In this document: positions 43,719 to 52,036 of the stretch, in pieces
Position numbering within the stretch: position 1 is the stretch's first letter
Layout of the letters: each line of letters begins with the position of its first letter
Assembly: GCF_000648615.1 (NCBI RefSeq)
Contig: NZ_JFZC01000031.1
Coordinates: 1-64,000 of the forward strand
Direction: 5' to 3'
Source: Sporolactobacillus terrae DSM 11697
Lineage (GTDB): Bacteria > Bacillota > Bacilli > Bacillales > Sporolactobacillaceae
Length of the DNA: 64,000 bases
Position numbers and translations under genes: made by a program
Notes under the pieces: model-generated
Databases searched by the model: none
Told to the model about the DNA's origin: nothing
What the model saw: only the letters and a program-made list of their open reading frames with translations

Positions 43719-44177
43719 ATGTCTCTAAAAGAATATCGAGATAATGGTCAGATATCCGGCGTTTTATTCACGATACTAACTGAAATGATCAAAAGAAAGA
43801 AGGCCAAAGAACGGTGGGCGCGCAGAGAAGCTGCCGCCGGATTTAGCCTTATGCTTTGTGCCGGTATCGTAGTTGTCTATGCATTTTTATTAAATGATCG
43901 CGCCATTCGTTCAATTCATGACTTTTATATGCGCGTTACTCAGCCATTTAGCGCAAGTTTTCTGTTCTTGTCTTTGCTTCTTTTACTCGTTTTTAGTTAC
44001 ACGCACAGTGAAAGAGAAGATGCGGATGATGACTACGACGACCTTAAAGATGAAATCATTGAACGTACAGACGAATTGTGGACGTCTGAGGAGGCTGATG
44101 TACAAAACGATACGATTCGCTTTCATGTACTGACTTTCTTAAAGAAAGAGTTTGATATTAATCTTTTCTATAAATAA
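43719..44177 (+). CDS. ypbF: YpbF-like membrane protein (DUF2663)
   Basis: A 152-residue protein with two predicted spans (about 43-60 and 78-96), a basic N-terminal part and a very acidic segment (E-R-E-D-A-D-D-D-Y-D-D-L-K-D-E) before a soluble C terminus. Size, topology and position after ypbD match YpbF. Function unknown. GAGGTGATGGGGCG precedes ATG 43719. Confidence 0.78.
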   Translation: MSLKEYRDNGQISGVLFTILTEMIKRKKAKERWARREAAAGFSLMLCAGIVVVYAFLLNDRAIRSIHDFYMRVTQPFSASFLFLSLLLLLVFSYTHSEREDADDDYDDLKDEIIERTDELWTSEEADVQNDTIRFHVLTFLKKEFDINLFYK

Positions 44178-44178
44178 A

Positions 44179-44209
44179 AGGCTGCCGAACCAAAGTTGGA
44201 AAGCAGCCT
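44179..44209. terminator. hairpin between ypbF and cotJC
   Basis: AGGCTGC and GCAGCCT pair at 44179-44185 and 44203-44209, with a weaker inner CCAA/TTGG. The T-rich side favours the minus strand (cotJC); the plus side has a weak tail. Confidence 0.5.
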
Positions 44210-44231
44210 GTTTGATCGAATTGTTCAATGA

Positions 44232-44798
44232 TCAGAAGATCCTTTTTTTGCTTTGCTCTTCTTTAAGTATTTCTACTGCCTCTCGGAAACGTTGCGAATG
44301 AACGATTTCACGCTCACGCAGGTAACCCAGAGAGTCGTTAATCAACGGATCATCAGTTATATTAATAATCCATTGATACGTCGATCGCGCTTTTTCTTCT
44401 GCAGCAATATCTTCATACAAGTCAGCGATTGGGTCGCCTTTTGACTGAACGCCGAGATCATATTTTTGACCGGCTGCATTATGATAATAAACCGATTTCC
44501 CATGATCGACGTAGTGATCGCCGAGACCCGCTTCTTTTAGTTGTTCCGGTGTCGCATCCTTTGTCAGTTTGTAGACCATTGTGGCAATCATTTCCAAATG
44601 GGCAAATTCTTCTGTACCGATATCGTTCAACAAACCAATAACACGGCTCGGTATCGTGTACCGTTGATTCAGATAGCGCAGTGCGGCGGCCAATTCGCCG
44701 TCTGTTCCACCGTATTGCTCGATAAGAAACTTGGCAACGCCAGGGTTGCAGATGCCGACACGAACCGGATACTGCAATTTCTTCTCATAATACCACAC
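44232..44798 (-). CDS. cotJC: spore coat protein CotJC (manganese-catalase-like)
   Basis: A 188-residue ferritin-like four-helix protein of the manganese catalase family. Metal-ligand Glu and His lie in E-F-A-H-L-E-M (near residue 67) and E-E-K-A-R-S-T-Y, with R-E-R-E-I-V-H-S-Q-R near 160. In B. subtilis CotJC is a spore coat component of the cotJABC operon. Third gene of the operon on the minus strand, 24 bases behind cotJB. Confidence 0.93.
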   Translation of the reverse strand: MWYYEKKLQYPVRVGICNPGVAKFLIEQYGGTDGELAAALRYLNQRYTIPSRVIGLLNDIGTEEFAHLEMIATMVYKLTKDATPEQLKEAGLGDHYVDHGKSVYYHNAAGQKYDLGVQSKGDPIADLYEDIAAEEKARSTYQWIINITDDPLINDSLGYLREREIVHSQRFREAVEILKEEQSKKRIF

Positions 44799-44822
44799 AA
44801 ATTCCGCCTCCTTAGGACGTTT

Positions 44823-45092
44823 TCACACTTGCCATGGCCAAGGCGTGTCTTTCCATTTCCATGGATAAGCGGAGAGACTATGTCCAAAATTCTGCAGCGG
44901 ACCATAACGCGCCTCAAAGTTTTCGCGGAGTTCAGCACTTTTCTTGGCCGCCGAATTGAATTGTTTCAGTGCTTCCAAATCATTAGGATGTGTGTCTAAA
45001 TACAAATTAAGTTCCACGAGTGTGAAATCGATGGCTTGAAGTGCTTTAAGATCGGGATAATAACTCTCCGGTACTGGTGTTGAATCAGCCAC
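44823..45092 (-). CDS. cotJB: spore coat protein CotJB
   Basis: An 89-residue coat protein with the family features Y-Y-P-D-L-K-A-L-Q-A-I-D-F, L-Y-L-D-T-H-P-N-D-L-E-A-L and the C-terminal P-W-K-W-K-D-T-P-W-P-W. GTG at 45092 is chosen as start: AAAGGGG lies about 9 bases upstream, and cotJA ends just before. The longer frame runs back through cotJA in another frame and is not used. Confidence 0.9.
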   Translation of the reverse strand: MADSTPVPESYYPDLKALQAIDFTLVELNLYLDTHPNDLEALKQFNSAAKKSAELRENFEARYGPLQNFGHSLSAYPWKWKDTPWPWQV

Positions 45093-45096
45093 ATCC

Positions 45097-45318
45097 TCAG
45101 CCCCTTTCCTTTGTTTTGTATGGATTGGTATACGGTGTATAGAGTCCTGGCCATAACGTGCCGTGTGCAAGCGCGTCAAAGGGAGAAAATTGTTCCATCC
45201 CTTTTGGTTGAAAGCCAAGATAGAGCTGCACCGGGGTTTCATAAGAGACGGGGGTTAAAGGAGGACAGGGATCATGCGGACTGATGTACGGTGCATACCA
45301 TTTTCGTGAGGATGCCAC
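45097..45318 (-). CDS. cotJA: spore coat protein CotJA
   Basis: A 73-residue coat-associated protein, rich in Pro, Tyr and aromatic residues (S-P-H-D-P-C-P-P, P-F-D-A-L-A-H-G-T-L-W-P), the CotJA signature. GTG 45318 has GGGAGGT 7 bases upstream. First gene of cotJABC. On the same strand TATACAAT at 45360-45367 resembles a SigE -10, but the matching -35 is poor, so the promoter is only suspected. Confidence 0.9.
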   Translation of the reverse strand: MASSRKWYAPYISPHDPCPPLTPVSYETPVQLYLGFQPKGMEQFSPFDALAHGTLWPGLYTPYTNPYKTKERG

Positions 45319-45489
45319 GTTATTACCTCCCTTCTAAACCTTGAAATTACTTCGACATCATTGTATATGCGTGAACGGCTCGTACATAGACCGGATTTCA
45401 TTTATCTTTTCTATTCGCCCTGACACAGATCTGCTTTCTGATGCGAATAAATAAAATACCGGTTTAATCGTACGCGGATGGAGTGAGAA

Positions 45490-46266
45490 ATGATGGTTAC
45501 TTTTTTAGCGGCTTTACTGATTGGGGCTGCCGTACTTTTATTAGGTTGGATGTTTCTTGAGGGACACTTAAATCGCGTTTTAACGCTCGATCTGGAATTT
45601 GCTGATTTGCCGGATCCTTTTATTGGCAAGCATCTGTTTTTTATCTCCGACATTCATCGGCGCCGCATCTCTGAATCTTGGCTGAATGCATTAAAGAAAT
45701 CCATGGACTATGTGGTAATCGGAGGCGACCTGACGGAAAAAGGAGTTCCGCTTAAACGAGTCGAAGCTAACCTTCGTCTGTTGACTTCTTGCGCACCAGT
45801 ATTTTTTGTTTGGGGGAACCATGATCGTGAAGCAAAGACACAACAAATAAAGACGCTGCTGGATCAATACGCCGTCACCGTAATCGAAAATGCAACCTAC
45901 ATCATTGATGAGCAGGGGTATTCGCTCAACTTTTGCGGGATTGATGACTTGCTTGCCGGTCAACCTGATCTTGAACAGGTGCTCAACAGCCGTCGAAGCA
46001 ATGCACCAACCGTACTGTTCAGTCATAATCCGGATATTAAGCATGAATTGAACGGGAAAATGAAGATTGATTATGTTATTTCAGGGCATACACACAGCGG
46101 GCAAATAAATTTTTTCGGGTTCACTTTAAAGGAGAAGGCAGGTGTAAAAAAACTGCCGTTTGGGACACTAATCATTAGCAGCGGTTACGGGACGACTAAA
46201 ATTCCGCTAAGACTTGGAGCGAAGCCTGATGTATTACTGCTCACGCTGCAACGCAATCGACTTTGA
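45490..46266 (+). CDS. ypbG: membrane-anchored metallophosphoesterase (YpbG-like)
   Basis: A 258-residue calcineurin-like phosphoesterase with an N-terminal membrane anchor (about 3-22). Metal motifs in order: I-S-D-I-H-R near 54, G-G-D-L-T-E-K-G, W-G-N-H-D-R near 111, S-H-N-P-D and S-G-H-T-H-S-G. Substrate unknown. ATG 45490 with GGAG 7 bases upstream. Position before the MecA-like gene matches B. subtilis ypbG, except that cotJABC is inserted between ypbF and it. Confidence 0.88.
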   Translation: MMVTFLAALLIGAAVLLLGWMFLEGHLNRVLTLDLEFADLPDPFIGKHLFFISDIHRRRISESWLNALKKSMDYVVIGGDLTEKGVPLKRVEANLRLLTSCAPVFFVWGNHDREAKTQQIKTLLDQYAVTVIENATYIIDEQGYSLNFCGIDDLLAGQPDLEQVLNSRRSNAPTVLFSHNPDIKHELNGKMKIDYVISGHTHSGQINFFGFTLKEKAGVKKLPFGTLIISSGYGTTKIPLRLGAKPDVLLLTLQRNRL

Positions 46267-46279
46267 AGAGAAGAAATGC

Positions 46280-46309
46280 TTGTACATTTTCAGTCTGGCG
46301 TTGTATACT
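46280..46309 (+). promoter_or_regulatory. possible SigA promoter of mecB
   Basis: TTGTAC (46280-46285) and TATACT (46304-46309) with an 18-base spacer; it would give a leader of about 160 bases. Confidence 0.35.
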
Positions 46310-46475
46310 ACACTCAAGTTCATCGTGCACACTTTCGGAGCGCAGCAGTTTGCGTCGTGTTCGGCCTGTATTTCAGACAGGAGACACCGAAATATGCTGA
46401 GATCATATACATACAGTAAAGGTCTACAGTGATGCGCAATTGAGATCAGGCTGGACGGCAAGGGGGACATTTGCG

Positions 46476-47099
46476 ATGCGATTGGAACGTTTAAATGCAA
46501 ACAGGATTAAGATTTTCCTGACTTTTGACGACCTTAAAGAACGAGGCATTACAAAAGAAGATATGTGGCACGACTTGCCAAGCGTTGAGAAACTCTTTCG
46601 GGACATGATGCTTGAAGCAGGTGATGAGCTGGGCTTTGAAGCATCGGGACCGATCGATGTTGAAATATTTTCCCTTCCGGCACAGGGAATGGTTGTGATT
46701 GTGTCTAAAGGGATGAAGAGTAGTCATGATCAAACAGATGATGATTTCAGTGATGACGACGACTTTATCCAAATGCAGGTAACGATGGATGAAAGCCAAG
46801 ATGTTCTTTATCAGTTTGAGCAGCTGGATGATGTCATTGCACTAGCGAAGACACTATATGATTCAGGTATTCGTACAGGAAGCCTATTTCTATTTGAGCA
46901 TAAATATTATCTGCACTTCGATGAACACCATTTAGATGATTCGTTTGACGTTGATACGTTGGTTGCAATTCTTGCGGAGTACGGCAATACATCAACCATT
47001 ACAATCTTTCGACTGGAAGAGTACGGGAAATGCCTGATGAAGGATCAGGCAGTTGCCGATCTATACCGCTATTTTGTTAAGACTCCGCATACGAAGTAA
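46476..47099 (+). CDS. mecB: MecA-family adaptor protein (YpbH/MecB-like)
   Basis: A 207-residue ClpC adaptor of the MecA family. The N-terminal substrate-binding domain begins M-R-L-E-R-L-N-A-N-R-I-K-I-F-L-T and has the D-D-L-K-E-R-G-I motif; an acidic linker (about 95-110, rich in Asp) leads to the C-terminal ClpC-binding domain. Paralogues MecA and YpbH deliver proteins to ClpCP. Position between ypbG and gudB indicates YpbH (MecB). ATG 46476 has AGGGGG about 9 bases upstream; the upstream frame lacks a site. Confidence 0.9.
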   Translation: MRLERLNANRIKIFLTFDDLKERGITKEDMWHDLPSVEKLFRDMMLEAGDELGFEASGPIDVEIFSLPAQGMVVIVSKGMKSSHDQTDDDFSDDDDFIQMQVTMDESQDVLYQFEQLDDVIALAKTLYDSGIRTGSLFLFEHKYYLHFDEHHLDDSFDVDTLVAILAEYGNTSTITIFRLEEYGKCLMKDQAVADLYRYFVKTPHTK

Positions 47100-47110
47100 T
47101 GCGGAGTTTT
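47082..47110 (+). terminator. terminator after mecB
   Basis: ACTCCGCAT (47082-47090) pairs perfectly with ATGCGGAGT (47099-47107), followed by a T-run. It overlaps the mecB stop. Confidence 0.85.
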
Positions 47111-47121
47111 TCATGGCAGAT

Positions 47122-47195
47122 AAAGAAAGTTTATGATTTTTTCCCGTCCTTAAGCCAATAGATCCGTGCCTTGGCCAAGAATCAAAGCGGAGGTC
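47122..47195 (+). repeat. dispersed intergenic repeat (copy 4, 3'-truncated)
   Basis: Begins with the exact 16-mer AAAGAAAGTTTATGAT and continues with a diverged version of the sequence at 33342 (CCCGTC, CAATAGA, GAATCAAA, CGGAGG). It loses similarity after about 47195. The remaining 200 bases up to gudB show no gene. Confidence 0.65.
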
Positions 47196-47394
47196 AGCGG
47201 CGGAATCGTTTTTCTTACTTTATTTTGCACAAGCAATGGGCAGAAAGCGAATGGTTCATTCGCTCCATCTGTTTGTGTCAGGTATTATAATTATAGTAGA
47301 CTTTATGCGCAAGCAGGCTGCTTCATGAGTGAAATTCGCATGAATAAGCTTTATGCAGCCATTCATTGCTGCCGGCGCAGAAAGGAAGATTTTG

Positions 47395-48663
47395 GTGTCG
47401 GTATTTCAACAAGACTTTACAAAAAAGCAGGTTTGCTTTCTTGCTTCAGTACACGGAATGATCCAAGAAGCACTCGCTGAACTAGGCTATTCTGAAGAAG
47501 TTTTTGAGCTGCTCAAAGCGCCTCAAAGAACCCTTACCGTCAGAATTCCAGTTAAAATGGATAATGGACAAGTTCGTGTGTTCACCGGTTACCGCGTGCA
47601 GCACAGCTTCTCAGTTGGGCCTACAAAAGGTGGCGTTTTGTTTCATACGGAAGTTTCGGAACCTTTATTGCATGGACTGTCTTTAATGAACAGTTTAAAA
47701 AACGGTTTACTTAATATACCGTTTGGCGGAGCAAAAGGCGGCGTACTCTGTGAGCCAAGAGAGCTCTCCGTTCGAGAGCTTGAATTGCTGAGCCGCGGCT
47801 ACATACAGGCCATTCGTTCTGTAATTGGCCCATATCTTGACATTCCTGCGCCTGATATTTTTACAAATTCCCAAGTGATGGCTTGGATGATGGATGAGTA
47901 TAGTAAAATGTGTCCCGACCAGTCGGCCGGATTTATTACCGGCAAACCGATTGTACTTGGTGGTTTGAAAAGTCGGGAACATGCTTCTGGACGTGGTATC
48001 GTCTTATTTATTTCAGAAGCGGCACGTAAAAAGGGTATAAATCTCAGTCGCGCTACAGCGATTATTCAAGGATTTGGTGAACTCGGAGGTTATGTCGCTC
48101 AATCACTCGCTGATTCAGGGGTTACGATTACCGGTTTATCCGATGCTTATGGCGCCGTATATGATCCTGATGGTCTTGATTTAACGCATTTGATTGCCTG
48201 CAGAGACAGCTTTGGAACAATCACGAAGCTGCATGAACATTCGCTGACCAGTCAGCAACTTCTGGGGAAACCCTGTGATATTATGGTCTTGGCAGCAGTA
48301 GCCAATCAGATTACGGGCAGGGCGTCACAAAAGATTAACAGCTCGCTCGTCGTCGAAGCGGCCGAAGATGCGGTTTCTGATGATGCTGCGGAATGGATGA
48401 CCCAAAATGGCATTTTGTTTCTTCCGGAAATTTTAACCAGTTCGGGAGATATGACTGCTTCATACATTGAATGGGCACAGAACAGACAGGGGCTTATTTG
48501 GAGTAAACAAGAAGGTGAAATGCGTGTTCGACAGATCTTAGCCGATGCTTTTGAACGCATTCATCATATTGCTGAGGAGCGCAGCATATCCATGCGTTCG
48601 GCTGCATTTCTTGCCGGAGTATATAAAATTGCTGAATCTGCACGAACACGCGGCTGGTTATAG
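47395..48663 (+). CDS. gudB: divergent glutamate dehydrogenase homologue (GudB/RocG type)
   Basis: A 422-residue protein aligned along its whole length with NAD-dependent glutamate dehydrogenase. Catalytic Lys (S-L-K-N-G and G-G-A-K-G-G) and the Asp of P-A-P-D-I-F-T-N are kept. Several positions otherwise nearly invariant differ: G-G-I-R-F reads G-G-V-L-F; G-F-G-N-A-G reads G-F-G-E-L-G; P-A-A-x-E-N-Q-I reads L-A-A-V-A-N-Q-I; E-A-A-N-G-P-T-T reads E-A-A-E-D-A-V-S; and the A-G-G-V motif reads S-G-D-M. It may be weakly active, of changed specificity, or regulatory. Position between mecB and sleB matches gudB. GTG 47395 has AAAGGAAG about 8 bases upstream. Confidence 0.85.
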   Translation: MSVFQQDFTKKQVCFLASVHGMIQEALAELGYSEEVFELLKAPQRTLTVRIPVKMDNGQVRVFTGYRVQHSFSVGPTKGGVLFHTEVSEPLLHGLSLMNSLKNGLLNIPFGGAKGGVLCEPRELSVRELELLSRGYIQAIRSVIGPYLDIPAPDIFTNSQVMAWMMDEYSKMCPDQSAGFITGKPIVLGGLKSREHASGRGIVLFISEAARKKGINLSRATAIIQGFGELGGYVAQSLADSGVTITGLSDAYGAVYDPDGLDLTHLIACRDSFGTITKLHEHSLTSQQLLGKPCDIMVLAAVANQITGRASQKINSSLVVEAAEDAVSDDAAEWMTQNGILFLPEILTSSGDMTASYIEWAQNRQGLIWSKQEGEMRVRQILADAFERIHHIAEERSISMRSAAFLAGVYKIAESARTRGWL

Positions 48664-48744
48664 TTTATCTCTGCCACACATTTTTCATGTCATGCTTCAT
48701 TAAATAATAAAAATGACCGTCGATAAACTGAATAAATGAATTGA

Positions 48745-48790
48745 AGAGGTTGTCTCAACATCCTATAACGATGAGACGATCTCTTTTTTT
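48745..48790 (+). terminator. terminator after the glutamate dehydrogenase gene
   Basis: AGAGGTTGTCTCA (48745-48757) pairs with TGAGACGATCTCT (48772-48784) with two G-U pairs, followed by seven T. The arm is a diverged form of the GGGTGTCTCA stem-loops at 12507 and 39878. The rest of the 320-base gap up to sleB shows no gene and no convincing SigG promoter. Confidence 0.8.
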
Positions 48791-48983
48791 GTTTCATTAC
48801 ACGAAACATTTGCTGAAGCAGGCAGTAACGCATGCAGGTGATTCGAGCACTTTTGCGACCGTTTCTCTTTTTATGAAATACATAATTTGGCTCATAGTTG
48901 GAACCATAAATGTGATTTCTGAGTTGCTGGAAATCAGAAGAATAATCAAGGAGTGTTCGATACACTCGGGGAGGATCAAATCA

Positions 48984-49811
48984 TTGAAAAAACGACTGAT
49001 TCGAGTTTTTTATGCTGCGATGCTCGCATCTGTACTGCTGTTTGTTCACACGAATGAGGCAGCGGCATTTTCAGATCGTGTCATTATGCGGGGAGATACG
49101 GGTGATGATGTTATTGAACTGCAGGCGCGTCTTCAATATATCAGTTTCTATAAGGGAAAAATTGATGGTGCTTTCGGATACGGAACCTATTGGGCGCTTC
49201 GAAATTTTCAATCTCAATTTGGTTTAAAGATCGATGGAATGGGAGGCGCTCAGACAAAACAGAAACTGGTGAAAGCTTCCCAATACGATCGTAATTTTGT
49301 GATAAGCAATCTCAATGCAGGCAATACATTTACCTACTATGGGGGGATTCCGCTCAGTCAGCAAGTTCAAAAGAAAGCTCAATCGCCAAGCGGGTCTGCA
49401 ACTACAGGAAAACAAAACCAGGGAAAATATACGATTGATAATTTGCCGCAAGGCTATTCAAAATCAGACATTAACTTGATGGCTAACGCGGTCTATGGGG
49501 AATCAAGGGGGGAACCTTATATAGGTCAAGTGGCTGTCGGAGCAGTCATCGTCAATCGTGTCGCAGATCCCCGATTTCCAAACAATATCTCTGACGTAAT
49601 TTTTCAGCCGGGTGCATTCACAGCCGTTTCAGATGGTCAAATATGGCTGACACCGAATGAATCGGCAAAAAAAGCAGTCATGGATGCGATTAACGGTTGG
49701 GATCCTTCAAACGGTGCGATCTATTACTTTAATCCGGACACGGCAACCTCAGCTTGGATTTGGACAAGACCGCAAATTGGAAAAATTGGAAAACACATTT
49801 TTTGTAAATAG
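48984..49811 (+). CDS. sleB: spore cortex-lytic enzyme SleB
   Basis: A 275-residue lytic transglycosylase of germinating spores. Signal peptide about 1-28 (cleavage near E-A-A-A-F); peptidoglycan-binding domain about 32-95 (R-G-D-T-G-D-D-V-I-E-L-Q, F-G-Y-G-T); a Ser/Gln-rich linker about 130-155; catalytic Hydrolase_2 domain with the active Glu in A-V-Y-G-E-S-R-G-E and A-V-I-V-N-R-V. TTG 48984 has GGGGAGG about 10 bases upstream. It is followed after 12 bases by ypeB, which is needed for SleB stability and localisation. Confidence 0.94.
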   Translation: MKKRLIRVFYAAMLASVLLFVHTNEAAAFSDRVIMRGDTGDDVIELQARLQYISFYKGKIDGAFGYGTYWALRNFQSQFGLKIDGMGGAQTKQKLVKASQYDRNFVISNLNAGNTFTYYGGIPLSQQVQKKAQSPSGSATTGKQNQGKYTIDNLPQGYSKSDINLMANAVYGESRGEPYIGQVAVGAVIVNRVADPRFPNNISDVIFQPGAFTAVSDGQIWLTPNESAKKAVMDAINGWDPSNGAIYYFNPDTATSAWIWTRPQIGKIGKHIFCK

Positions 49812-49823
49812 GAGGTAATTTTA

Positions 49824-51152
49824 TTGAGACGCCGGTATTGGATTATCATATTGTCAGCAGCATGCGTCATGCTCATTATCGGTTTAGCTGTTTGGGGTTT
49901 TCAGGAACGGCAAATGAAAAAGAACGTGATGATCCATGCAGAGAATCATTATCAACAAGCTTTTCATGAACTGAACTACTATGTCGATTCATTGGAAGAA
50001 TCATTAGGAACAGCACTCGCAATGCAAACGCGCGATACGATGCGTCCGCAACTCGTTGAAACGTGGCGCTTAAGTGCGCTTGCTCATGCGGCAGCGAATG
50101 AACTTCCGCTCACCTTGATGCCCTTTAATCGCACCAATGAATTCTTGTCACATGTCGGCGAATTCACCTATAACACCGGTGTAAAATCGACCAACGATCG
50201 AAAGTTAAGTGACAAAGAATATAAGAATCTTCAACAACTCTATTCCGAGTCACGAACGATTCGTGACGGATTAAGGGATGTCCAGGCAAAAGTGATGAAA
50301 GAGCATTTGCGTTGGATGGACGTTGAGTATGTGCTTCAAGATAAAAACCAGAATCAAGATAATCAAGTCATTGACGGGATGAAACGGATTGATAACCAAG
50401 CGACTGAATATACAAACAGCTTCAGTCCTGAAAATCCCAAAAATGTGGTGTTACAGAAGAAAAACCTAAATCCGATAAAAGGGACAGAGGTCTCCGGCAG
50501 TCAGGCGGTTTCCCACTTAAAAAAATGGACCGGACTTTCGAATGCTCAAGTTGTTAAAGTGGCTAAAGCGGGAAAAGGTTCGAATGTGCCCGCCTATGAG
50601 ATCAGCATGAAAGCAAAAAAACGTTCGCTGAGTGCATCGGTGACCAAAAAAGGTGGGCATGTGATCTGGTATCTTTTTGAGCGCCCGGTTAGGAAGGAAA
50701 CGCTTTCGCTTTATGAAGCGTCTCAGCGATCAGGAAACTATTTAAACCAGCACGCGTTTAAAAATATGGAGCTGACAAAACGGAACAAGTATAATCATGT
50801 TGCTGTACTCACCTATGTTCTGCGGAAAAACAACATTCGTGTGTACCCGGCATCAATTCGGATCAAAGTGGCACTCGATAATGGTGAAATCCTTGCATTT
50901 GATCAAACGGATTATCTGTTTAATAAATGCGACAATGTGCCGTTGAAACCGGGACTGTCTGAAGCGGAAGCACGAAAACAATTGAACCAGAATTTGAAAG
51001 TACAGGAAACTGATCTTGCCGTTTTCCAGAATGCAATGCTTAAGAACGTATTGTGTTACGAGTTCTTTGCAACACGGGGCAATGACACATATCGTGTATT
51101 GCTGAATGCGGCGAATGGCAATCAAGAAAAGGTCGAATTGCTTAAAGAATGA
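49824..51152 (+). CDS. ypeB: germination protein YpeB
   Basis: A 442-residue protein with an N-terminal membrane anchor (about 7-25, I-I-I-L-S-A-A-C-V-M-L-I-I-G), a helical domain to about 200, and a C-terminal half with repeated PepSY-like segments (about 225-440). It interacts with SleB in the spore. TTG 49824 has GGAGGT about 8 bases upstream. Forms the sleB-ypeB operon. Confidence 0.92.
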   Translation: MRRRYWIIILSAACVMLIIGLAVWGFQERQMKKNVMIHAENHYQQAFHELNYYVDSLEESLGTALAMQTRDTMRPQLVETWRLSALAHAAANELPLTLMPFNRTNEFLSHVGEFTYNTGVKSTNDRKLSDKEYKNLQQLYSESRTIRDGLRDVQAKVMKEHLRWMDVEYVLQDKNQNQDNQVIDGMKRIDNQATEYTNSFSPENPKNVVLQKKNLNPIKGTEVSGSQAVSHLKKWTGLSNAQVVKVAKAGKGSNVPAYEISMKAKKRSLSASVTKKGGHVIWYLFERPVRKETLSLYEASQRSGNYLNQHAFKNMELTKRNKYNHVAVLTYVLRKNNIRVYPASIRIKVALDNGEILAFDQTDYLFNKCDNVPLKPGLSEAEARKQLNQNLKVQETDLAVFQNAMLKNVLCYEFFATRGNDTYRVLLNAANGNQEKVELLKE

Positions 51153-51193
51153 TTGACCATGCATCATGCGCAGATGAGTATTGCTCAATGACT

Positions 51194-51222
51194 TGGCTGA
51201 ACTTAGCCATCTAATGTATAAT
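51194..51222 (+). promoter_or_regulatory. SigA promoter of ypfA
   Basis: TTGGCT (51194-51199) and TATAAT (51217-51222) with a 17-base spacer, in the 148-base gap between ypeB and ypfA. Confidence 0.65.
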
Positions 51223-51300
51223 AGGTGCTAGATGTGAACCATTGGCATGACTTGGCAAATCAAGCAACTCGTGTTTGATTAAGCGTTGGGGGAAACAACG

Positions 51301-51984
51301 ATGCAAATGAAGGTCGGCAGCACACTCATATTAGAACACCGAAATAACCAGAACGAAATCAAGCGCTACCGATGCAAACTTGCAGAAATTCGGGATCAAC
51401 TGCTTCTTATCGATTATCCTATAGATGAGAAGACAGGTCGGACGCCTTTGCTGTTAAACGGAACGAACTTCATGGCTGTTTATTTAGTTGACGATCATGT
51501 GTTCCGTTTCCCAACAACTCTGCTGCACCGATCAGCGGGTAAAGTACCGTTGCTGGCAATAAGCTTTGGCGGAGAGAATCAAATGCAAAGCATTCAGCGG
51601 AGAGACTATGTTCGCGTTGCTTGCAACGTCGACATAGCGATTCACTCGACGGAAGGTATGTTCAGTCCTTTTACATCATTGACAAGTGATCTTGGCGGCG
51701 GCGGCGCGTTGGTTCTGCTGCCGGATAAATGCGACGGGCTTCATGAAGACATGATGATTCATGCATGGCTTTCTTTGCCAACGGCATCCGGAAGCTATCA
51801 TTACCTTGTACTTCGTGCACAAGTGACACGTATTTTCACAGATAAGAGGACGAATGGACAAAGGGCGAGCATTCAATTTCTCCCTGATTCGGAAAAAGAA
51901 AGGCAGCCGATCATTCGCTATTGCTTTGAAAAGCAACTGGAAGCAAGGAAGAAACAAATGGATCTGGAAATGCGCAGATCGTGA
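51301..51984 (+). CDS. ypfA: PilZ-domain protein (YpfA/DgrA-like)
   Basis: A 227-residue protein with an N-terminal YcgR-like domain (about 1-95) and a C-terminal PilZ domain. The c-di-GMP binding R-x-x-x-R is present (R-R-D-Y-V-R near 103), but the second motif, usually D/N-x-S-x-x-G, reads D-L-G-G-G-G, so the Ser is replaced by Gly. In B. subtilis YpfA (DgrA) binds c-di-GMP and slows motility. ATG 51301 with GGGGG 8 bases upstream. Confidence 0.87.
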   Translation: MQMKVGSTLILEHRNNQNEIKRYRCKLAEIRDQLLLIDYPIDEKTGRTPLLLNGTNFMAVYLVDDHVFRFPTTLLHRSAGKVPLLAISFGGENQMQSIQRRDYVRVACNVDIAIHSTEGMFSPFTSLTSDLGGGGALVLLPDKCDGLHEDMMIHAWLSLPTASGSYHYLVLRAQVTRIFTDKRTNGQRASIQFLPDSEKERQPIIRYCFEKQLEARKKQMDLEMRRS

Positions 51985-52036
51985 TATGGTGACAGGACTA
52001 TGTAAGAGACAAGACGGATGGGAGCAAGCAAGGAAC

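Noticed and set aside
45360-45367. SigE -10 (TATACAAT) upstream of cotJA
   Set aside because: The -10 is good but no -35 of the KMATATT type lies at a suitable distance; mentioned under cotJA only.
47166-47480. 104-codon open frame ahead of the GDH gene
   Set aside because: It overlaps the repeat copy and then the GDH gene in another frame; no ribosome site.
48841-48983. SigG promoter for sleB
   Set aside because: Several CATA and GAATA words occur, but none pair at the required spacing.
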